64,000 nt of DNA from Amycolatopsis solani (GTDB lineage Bacteria; Actinomycetota; Actinomycetes; Mycobacteriales; Pseudonocardiaceae): positions 186,001 to 250,000 of the forward strand of contig NZ_JAWQJT010000004.1 of the NCBI RefSeq assembly GCF_033441515.1, given 5' to 3'. The notes beneath the pieces were generated by a model that worked only from the letters and a program-made list of their open reading frames with translations, did no database searches and was not told where the DNA came from. Shown here in pieces: positions 58,163 to 64,000 of this stretch; position 1 is the stretch's first letter; every line of letters begins with the position of its first letter. Position numbers and translations under genes: made by a program.

Positions 58163-59577
58163 AGACCGTCGCCGCCGCCCCCGGCCGGATCGCTCCCGGG
58201 TGGCGGTACCTCACGCCCCTCGTCCTCGGCTCGGCGCTCAACCCGATCAACAGTTCCGTGCTCGCCACCGCGCTGGTCGCCATCGGGCAGGCCTTCCGCG
58301 TCAGCGCGGCATCGGCGGCGGGACTGGTCGCGGCGCTCTACCTCGCCAGCGCGATCGGCCAGCCGGCGATGGGCAAGCTGGCCGAACGGTTCGGCGCGCG
58401 GAACACGTTCCTGTGCGGCCTCGTCCTGGTCGCGCTCGGCGGGCTCCTCGGCGTGCTGGCTCCCGACTTCACCACCTTGCTCGTCGCACGGGCGGTACTC
58501 GGGATCGGCACGGCCGCGGGCTACCCGACGGCGATGATGCTGGTCCGCCGCTGGGCGGCCGAAAACCCGGGCGGCCGCGCCGAAGGCGCGATCGGCGCCC
58601 TCGCGATCGCCGGGCAGACGAGCGCCACCATCGGCCTCCCCCTGGGCGGCCTGCTCGTCGCGCTCGGCGGCTGGCGCGCGACCTTCCTGATCAACGTGCC
58701 CTTGGCGCTGCTGACCTTGGCCGCGGCCCTGCGCTGGCTGCCTCGCCGCTCCCGCGAGCGCGAGTCGAAGGTCCCCCTGGCCCGCGCACTCGACCTGATC
58801 GGCATGGCGTTGTTCGCCGCGGCCACCGCGAGCCTGATCGTGTTCTTCCAGGACCTGCACCACCCACGCTGGATCTTCGCGGCGCTCGTGGTGGTCCTCG
58901 GCGCCTCGCTGCTCTGGTGGGAAACGCGGGCCGGGCACCCGTTCATCGACGTCAGGATGCTGGTGCGCAACCGCGCGTTGTCGGCCACCTACGTCCGCGT
59001 CGCGATCATGTTCCTGCTGAGCTACTGCGTCCTCTACGGGTTCACGCAGTGGCTGGAGCAAGGACGCCACCTCACCGCGTCCACGGCCGGCTACGTGATG
59101 GTGCCGATGTCCGTGGTCGCGGCGCTGCTGGCCATCCCCTTCTCACGGGGGAACCGGATCCGCACCTGCCTGCTGGCCACGGGCATCGCCGCGGTCGTCG
59201 GACCGGCCTGCCTGCTCGCGTTCCACGCGACGACCCCGGTGTGGCTGCTGATCGCGGTCACGATGGCGTTCGCGGTGATCTCGGGCCTCGGGGTCATCGG
59301 CAACCAGGCGGCCCTCTACCACCAGGCCCCCACCGAGACGATCGGCGTCGCCGCCGGCCTCCTCCGGACGTTCACCTACCTGGGCGCGATCCTGTCGTCC
59401 AGCTTGATCGGCGTCGCCTACGGCGAACGCGCCTCCGACGAGGGCCTCCACACGGTGGCCCTCGTGCTCACCGTGCTCGGCGCGGTTCTCCTGGTGCTGA
59501 CCGTCCTCGCCATCCGGGGGCTGCCTCGAAGCGACGCCGCCGGAGACAAGAAGACCGGTCGCCCCGAAAAGCCTTGA
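58159..59577 (+). CDS. MFS exporter under MarR control
   Basis: 472 residues from GTG 58159. About fourteen helices: LNPINSSVLATALVAIGQAF, motif A variant GKLAERFGARNTF, GQTSATIGLPLGG (motif C-like proline region). DHA2-like exporter length and pattern. MarR pairing suggests efflux of a toxic aromatic or antibiotic. Confidence 0.9.
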   Translation: MKTVAAAPGRIAPGWRYLTPLVLGSALNPINSSVLATALVAIGQAFRVSAASAAGLVAALYLASAIGQPAMGKLAERFGARNTFLCGLVLVALGGLLGVLAPDFTTLLVARAVLGIGTAAGYPTAMMLVRRWAAENPGGRAEGAIGALAIAGQTSATIGLPLGGLLVALGGWRATFLINVPLALLTLAAALRWLPRRSRERESKVPLARALDLIGMALFAAATASLIVFFQDLHHPRWIFAALVVVLGASLLWWETRAGHPFIDVRMLVRNRALSATYVRVAIMFLLSYCVLYGFTQWLEQGRHLTASTAGYVMVPMSVVAALLAIPFSRGNRIRTCLLATGIAAVVGPACLLAFHATTPVWLLIAVTMAFAVISGLGVIGNQAALYHQAPTETIGVAAGLLRTFTYLGAILSSSLIGVAYGERASDEGLHTVALVLTVLGAVLLVLTVLAIRGLPRSDAAGDKKTGRPEKP

Positions 59578-59603
59578 CACTCCCCGACTTCGGCAATCCG
59601 GAC

Positions 59604-62438
59604 TCAGCGATCCGTCGGGCACCACGGGTCCGAGCTGTGGCCGATGGCGAGCCCGCAGAAGGCCTTCGGCGTCCGGTTCACCTCGCCACCCTCGACGCGC
59701 AGGACGGCGACCGGCTTGTCCTCCGGCACGTTCCGGCCGATGTCCCCGCCGTAGTCGATGGTCCCGGTGACGCCCTCGATGTACTTGTTCGTCTGCTGCG
59801 CGTCCGGACGCGACGTGTGGATGGCGGTGATCTCGCGCCAGACCGCACCCGGCGTCACCGGGATGTTCGCCGACGTCTCGCGCAGGTACGCGGTGGCGGT
59901 GATCATCACCAGCGCGGCGTCGTAGGACAGCCCGGCGTGGCCGTCGAAGGAACGGCCGCGCTCGGTCTGCTCGAACGGGAACAACGTCTTGTTCAGCGTG
60001 GTGTAGAAGTCTCGCGCCAAGCCCTGCGGATCGGTCGCCGGCTCGTTCGCGAACGACAGGTAGTAGTACGGCAGCGCCCGGTTCTGCTCGCGGGCGACCT
60101 GGTCGGCGACGTAGCGGCTGACGTCGTCGTCGCCGATCACCGTCGCCCTGCTGCCGCACTGCGCGGCGCCACCGGCGAAGTCGCCGAAGTCCGGGACCCC
60201 GCGGCCGGCGAAGAAGACGAAGCCGTCGTACGAGCAGGTGTCCCGGCCGGCCGACGCGGCGTTGCCCACCAGCCGGTCGCCGTACCGCTCGTGCGACTGC
60301 GGCGCGAATTGCCCACCGTCCGGCGCGAACGCGCGGGCTTCGACCGAGAAACCCTGGTCCTTGAACGACTTCACCACGTCGTCGCGCAGGTTGGTGCTGT
60401 AGCTGTCGGCGTCGTCGTCGGAGTAGTAGACGCGCAGCGTGCGCGGGCCCGGCTGCTGGTGCGCGAACGCCGCGGCGACGGCTGCCTCGCGCCGGTTCTG
60501 CGGCGCCACCTGGAAGTAGATGGGGTTCTGGTCGGCGAGGTCGTCGGCGGACAGCGTAGAGGCGACCACCGGGATGCCGGCGTTGCCCAGCGCGCGGATG
60601 GTCTCCCGCGTCGGCTCGCTGCTCATGTCCAGCCCGACCACACCGACGACGCTCTTGTCCTGCTCCGCCAGCTGCTTCAGCTGTCCGGCGACGCGCACGC
60701 CCTCGCGCATCCCGCGGCCGCCGTTCGCGATCAGCATCCGCACGATCGGCTCGGACGTCGCGGTCGCGTTGAGCTGCCGCAGCTGCGCGACGGCGAACCC
60801 CTCCAGCGACTCCCGCTCGGCGGTCAGCCCCTCGGCGGTGTCGTTGGACGAGGTCAGTGCCTCGAAGTCGACCAGCGTGATGTACGGCCGTTCGCCGTGC
60901 TCTTCGTGCAGCTTTTCGGCGCGCCGGTTCTGGTCGACGATCACCTGTTCGACCTGGCGGATGGTGCCGTCGGCCGGGTCGAACAGCGTGAACGAGCCGT
61001 CGGAGATCCCGACGCACTCGCTGCCGGTCCAGGTGAGCAGCTCGCTGGAGGTGCCGCAGTGGCTCGCACGGAAGTCCTCGTGCCGCAGGAGGACGACGCT
61101 CGCGACGAGGCCGAGGACCACCAGGGGAACACCCATCCGCATCCATCGCGTGGCCCACCACGGCGGACTGGACTGGCGGCGGCGCAACACGTAGGTGTCG
61201 CCGAGGGACCGCAGCTCCTTGCGCGTCCCGCGCCGCTGGTCGGGGGAACCGGCGGGGGCCAGCCGGATCGGCAGGTACCACGCGGCGGCGTCGCGGGCGC
61301 GGCGGTCCTTGAGCAGCTCGTGCTGCCAGGCGCGGTAGGCGCCACCGGCTTCGGTAGCGGTGTGGTTGGGCCGCTCTTCACTCACCGTCGCGTCCGGCGG
61401 CGGCGCGTTGCTCGTGCTGACCACGAGCAACGGGTCGAACAGGCCGGTCTGGTTCCGCACGTCGTTGATCAGCTTCAGCAGCCGGTAACCGCCGTTGACG
61501 GTGCTCACGTGGTCCAGCAGGAGCACGGGGTAGGTCATCCGCCGGCGGCGCCAGAACCCGGCCGGGCGCAGCCGGTACCCGCGGCGGAGGTCTTCGAGGA
61601 ACGCGTTCACCAGCAGCCGCCCGACGAACTCCGGCGACTCCCGCTGCCACTCACCGTCGGTCAGGCGCAGCGCGAACCGCACGAAGCTGCCCGACATCTC
61701 CGGCGCGAGGTGCGGCTGGCGCAGAAACCAGCGGTACCGGCCGGAAAGCCCCGGCACGCGCCCGGTGACGGCGATCCGGAACGTGGCCATGGTCAGCAGC
61801 CGCAGCAGCAGCAACGGGATCCGCCACGCGACGTTCTGCGGCACGAGCTCCTGCCCGACGTTCTCGATCGCCGAGCGGAACCGCACCATCAGGCCGTTCT
61901 CCTGCAACCGCCGCAGCAACGTCCGTTCGGGCGCGGAGTCCTGCCCGGACAACTGCTCCCCCATCAGCTGTACAGCAAGGGTGAACAGCCCGAAGCGCAG
62001 GCCGGTACCGCGGGAGCGCGGGCTGCGGAGCAGTTCGGTACGCGCCTTCCAGAGGATGTCCCGGACGGCCTTGACGCTGGCGACGGTCGCGGCCCCCTCG
62101 GTGTCGGTCGCTTCGCGCTCGCCGAGCGGGAGGTAGGCGTATCGCACACTGCCACTGGGCCGGGCGCTGCGAAGCCGTGAGCTGAATTCCTCGAGGAGGC
62201 CCTCGCAGTAGTCCGACCGAACGAGGCAGACCATCGGCAGCCCACGACGCCCGGCGCGTTCCTGCCGATCCTGGTACCCCGGCTCCCACTCGACGTTCGC
62301 CTGGTGCAGCGACCGAGGCAGATCCCCTATCCGCGGCCGCTGGTAGAGCGCGCCGATGAGCTTCACCAGCTTCTCGCTCCCGGGGAAGGCGAGCGGATCC
62401 CGCTGGTGCTCTTGGGTGACGGAAGTGGTCTGTGCCAT
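59604..62438 (-). CDS. Membrane protein: cytosolic P-loop-like domain, one helix, external type I periplasmic-binding domain
   Basis: 944 residues. Residues ~1-420 are cytosolic and resemble a degenerate NTPase: VLLLDHVSTVNGGYR looks like Walker B and FDPLLVVSTSN like a sensor strand, but the usual P-loop is missing (LPMVCLVRSDYCEGL where it might be). One membrane helix at ~427-444. Residues ~450-944 are a Cys-containing extracytoplasmic type I binding-protein (LivJ/ANF) fold: VVGVVGLDMSSEPTR, AGIPVVASTLSADDL, RVYYSDDDADSYS, FVFFAGRGVPDFGDFA. This is a one-piece receptor with no kinase or cyclase. Signalling output unknown. Start ATG 62438. Confidence 0.75.
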   Translation of the reverse strand: MAQTTSVTQEHQRDPLAFPGSEKLVKLIGALYQRPRIGDLPRSLHQANVEWEPGYQDRQERAGRRGLPMVCLVRSDYCEGLLEEFSSRLRSARPSGSVRYAYLPLGEREATDTEGAATVASVKAVRDILWKARTELLRSPRSRGTGLRFGLFTLAVQLMGEQLSGQDSAPERTLLRRLQENGLMVRFRSAIENVGQELVPQNVAWRIPLLLLRLLTMATFRIAVTGRVPGLSGRYRWFLRQPHLAPEMSGSFVRFALRLTDGEWQRESPEFVGRLLVNAFLEDLRRGYRLRPAGFWRRRRMTYPVLLLDHVSTVNGGYRLLKLINDVRNQTGLFDPLLVVSTSNAPPPDATVSEERPNHTATEAGGAYRAWQHELLKDRRARDAAAWYLPIRLAPAGSPDQRRGTRKELRSLGDTYVLRRRQSSPPWWATRWMRMGVPLVVLGLVASVVLLRHEDFRASHCGTSSELLTWTGSECVGISDGSFTLFDPADGTIRQVEQVIVDQNRRAEKLHEEHGERPYITLVDFEALTSSNDTAEGLTAERESLEGFAVAQLRQLNATATSEPIVRMLIANGGRGMREGVRVAGQLKQLAEQDKSVVGVVGLDMSSEPTRETIRALGNAGIPVVASTLSADDLADQNPIYFQVAPQNRREAAVAAAFAHQQPGPRTLRVYYSDDDADSYSTNLRDDVVKSFKDQGFSVEARAFAPDGGQFAPQSHERYGDRLVGNAASAGRDTCSYDGFVFFAGRGVPDFGDFAGGAAQCGSRATVIGDDDVSRYVADQVAREQNRALPYYYLSFANEPATDPQGLARDFYTTLNKTLFPFEQTERGRSFDGHAGLSYDAALVMITATAYLRETSANIPVTPGAVWREITAIHTSRPDAQQTNKYIEGVTGTIDYGGDIGRNVPEDKPVAVLRVEGGEVNRTPKAFCGLAIGHSSDPWCPTDR

Positions 62439-62555
62439 GACCCATGGTCACACGGGGCCGCGGAGAGGGGTCCCGCATTTTTGCCGTCCCGCCAGTGAAT
62501 CACTCGGGTAGGGAGCACCGCTGGGCCGAGCCCACGGCCCGGCATACTCCACGCG

Positions 62556-63054
62556 GTGACGCCCTATGTCGCGGCGTCGGCGCCGACGTACGGTCAGGTG
62601 ACATCACGACGGTCGACGATCCACCACCCTGCCCCCCTGCCACGCACGAGACCCTGACGACCCCGGCCACCACTGGTGGGAACTGGCGGGTGGCGGCCAG
62701 GACGCCGGGGAGAAGATCGAGGACACCGCCCGCCGCGAGATCGCCGAAGAGACCGGGCTCGTCCTCGCAGAGATCGGGCGCAAGCTCTGGCCCCGCGAAA
62801 GCCGCTTCACCTACCGCGGCCGCAAACACCACCGCCTCGACCACGTCTTCCTCGCCCGCATCGACGACACCGTCCCGCAGATGGCTCTCCGGCACTCCCC
62901 CAACGAGCGCGCCGGCCTCGTCGAACGACGCTGGTGGCCGGCCACCGCACTGGCCGAGTGCGCGGACAAGCTGCTGCCCGCCGAGCTGCCAGAGCTGTTT
63001 GAAACGCTCCTCAACGGCCGATTCCCGACTGCGCCCCTCGCACTCATCGCCTGA
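62556..63054 (+). pseudogene. Frameshifted and internally deleted Nudix hydrolase
   Basis: From 62641 one frame encodes DPGHHWWELAGGG, then a perfect Nudix box (G, five residues, E, seven residues, REIAEETGL), LARIDDTV and LVERRWWP, ending at TGA 63052-63054. No ATG, GTG or TTG precedes it after the in-frame stop at 62599-62601. A GTG at 62556 in another frame begins VTPYVAASA, the normal kind of Nudix N-terminus, but the strand that should read 'VL..R' is missing. So the gene is broken, unless a CTG near 62629 is used. Confidence 0.7.
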
Positions 63055-63142
63055 AAGCGCCATTCTCCGCAGTTCGAAGCGGCGATTCCAGAACCCGAAT
63101 TCAGACCTCGCACCATGTGCTGCCGGCGGGCACGGCTCGCGG

Positions 63143-63517
63143 TCAGGTCAGGTTGAACCACGCGGAAACGGGATCACCCGTGCGCTTCCACGTCACGCCG
63201 AAGCGCACGACCGGGTTGGACGCTGTTCCCGGGATCACCGCACTACAACCGGAATCGCTGCCATTGGCGTCGTCGACGTAGCCGCTCGCCCCGTTGCGGA
63301 GAACGTAGGAGGTGCGGAAACCGTAGCCGTCGCTCTTCGTGTCGCACGCGTAGACCCGCGTCAGGTTGTTGGTGACACCCCCGTACCCGCACCGACCGTT
63401 GCAGTTGTTGATCGAGCCGATGTAGTCCTGCGCCGACGCCGCCGGCGCAACCGCCACCGCCGTCCCGATCGCCAGCAGCACCGCCGCCGGACCGACCCAC
63501 ACCCTGGTCTTCCGCAT
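63143..63517 (-). CDS. Small secreted cysteine-containing protein
   Basis: 124 residues from ATG 63517 (GGGAGGGACC upstream). Sec signal: MRKTR, a hydrophobic stretch and the cleavage-like site AAASA/QD near residue 30. The mature ~94 residues are polar, with four Cys (CNGRCGYG, one in VYACDTK and one in DSGCSAV), probably two disulfides. No family recognised. Inhibitor, lectin-like or surface roles are all possible. Confidence 0.7.
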   Translation of the reverse strand: MRKTRVWVGPAAVLLAIGTAVAVAPAASAQDYIGSINNCNGRCGYGGVTNNLTRVYACDTKSDGYGFRTSYVLRNGASGYVDDANGSDSGCSAVIPGTASNPVVRFGVTWKRTGDPVSAWFNLT

Positions 63518-63732
63518 GGTCCCTCCCTCTTTCCTTGAGCCGGCCCCGGTTGGGGCCGACGTCCGAACACGCACGAAGACCCACACCGGTTTAGCCGAGA
63601 ATGAAAATTCGTCTTCGACAGCCACGGCCATCGTCAGCTGAGTCACTCCACCAGCGGAATCGCGCCGAATATCGGACCATCTGTACTATCGTCGCGGCGG
63701 TGTAGCCCGGCCGGGCGCAAAGGGGAGGACCG

Positions 63733-64000
63733 TTGGGGTTCAATCGCGACGATGTCACGTTCGCAGAACTGGACATGCCGGACGTATCGGCGGTGAACGC
63801 GCAACTGGACAACCTCTTGCAGCCGGGCGACGAACGCGTCGAACCGGCAGCCGAATACGAAGCGCGTGACGCCAGCCACACCATCAAGGTCACCGTCGAC
63901 GCCCAGCGCCGACTGTCCGACGTCGACATCCAGCTCCGATGGAGCTCGCGCGTCCCCGCCGACCAGCTCGCCGGTGTCCTGTTCGACACCTACATCCAGG
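63733..64000 (+). CDS. YbaB/EbfC-like protein (partial, runs off the right edge)
   Basis: Starts at TTG 63733 behind AGGGGAGG. The visible 89 residues read GFNRDDVTFAELDMPDVSAVNAQLDNLL, then ASHTIKVTVDAQRRLSDVDIQLRW, the helix-beta pattern of actinobacterial YbaB-like DNA-binding or WXG-locus proteins. The frame stays open to 64000. Such genes often begin small ESX-related operons, but the rest lies outside the window. Confidence 0.65.
   Translation, partial: MGFNRDDVTFAELDMPDVSAVNAQLDNLLQPGDERVEPAAEYEARDASHTIKVTVDAQRRLSDVDIQLRWSSRVPADQLAGVLFDTYIQ

Noticed and set aside
58200..62180. 1326-residue plus-strand open frame
   Set aside because: Covers the MFS exporter in another frame and runs antisense to the membrane receptor gene; no recognisable domain.

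Overview
The window is about 72% G+C DNA with dense, overlapping, mostly short-gapped genes, GTG/TTG starts and purine-rich ribosome sites. It carries an ESX-like type VII secretion locus, terpene synthase genes, LivFGHM transport and many catabolic regulators. This fits a soil actinomycete of the Pseudonocardiaceae; Amycolatopsis is my best guess from gene content and style, not from a database match. I see no tRNA, rRNA, CRISPR array, insertion sequence or phage gene.

Layout. (1) 1-14960, all on the minus strand: an ESX-like operon. It starts with two WXG100 proteins, a WXG100-like protein and a 1224-residue PPE-like protein with long Pro/Gly repeats. EccC and EccD follow, then a 79-residue protein matching only the EccB N-terminus, a Pro-rich protein with an ADP-ribosyltransferase-like C-terminus, and a beta-helix protein that runs off the left edge just as an EccA-like AAA+ domain begins. 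(2) 15652-19422: a small terpene cassette, with an MFS exporter divergent from a squalene-synthase-like gene and a class I terpene cyclase. (3) 19506-25397: an IclR-linked set with LeuC/LeuD-like hydratase subunits, an isocitrate-lyase-superfamily lyase, a Sua5/YrdC-like protein and an MFS importer. (4) 25413-57525: a large catabolic island with SDRs, a phthalate-type reductase, LLM monooxygenase, LivFGHM import, P450, zinc alcohol dehydrogenase, two FadR-type GntR regulators, and one 13-gene operon running from a Rieske oxygenase to an amidohydrolase through acyl-CoA dehydrogenase, ADP-forming acyl-CoA synthetase, class II aldolase, LigB-type extradiol dioxygenase, three tandem RraA-like proteins and a Gfo/Idh/MocA dehydrogenase. 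(5) 57668-64000: MarR plus MFS, a membrane protein with a periplasmic-binding-protein domain, a broken Nudix gene, a small secreted protein and the start of a YbaB-like gene.

The main discovery candidate is in region 4. A near-identical element, consensus GGYTAATNATAGGAGCAAT, recurs about ten times between 26.1 and 56.2 kb, in both orientations, almost always in a promoter or divergent gap of a catabolic gene and beside both GntR genes. I infer one regulon under two paralogous GntR repressors, probably for uptake and ring cleavage of an aromatic acid. Region 4 also holds a TetR gene whose paired operators recur 30 kb away in front of a duplicate of its neighbouring SDR. The substrate cannot be read from sequence alone.

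Decay is visible at island edges: an alpha/beta-hydrolase remnant (34698-34925), an enoyl-CoA hydratase C-terminal remnant (56390-56688) and a frameshifted Nudix gene (62556-63054).
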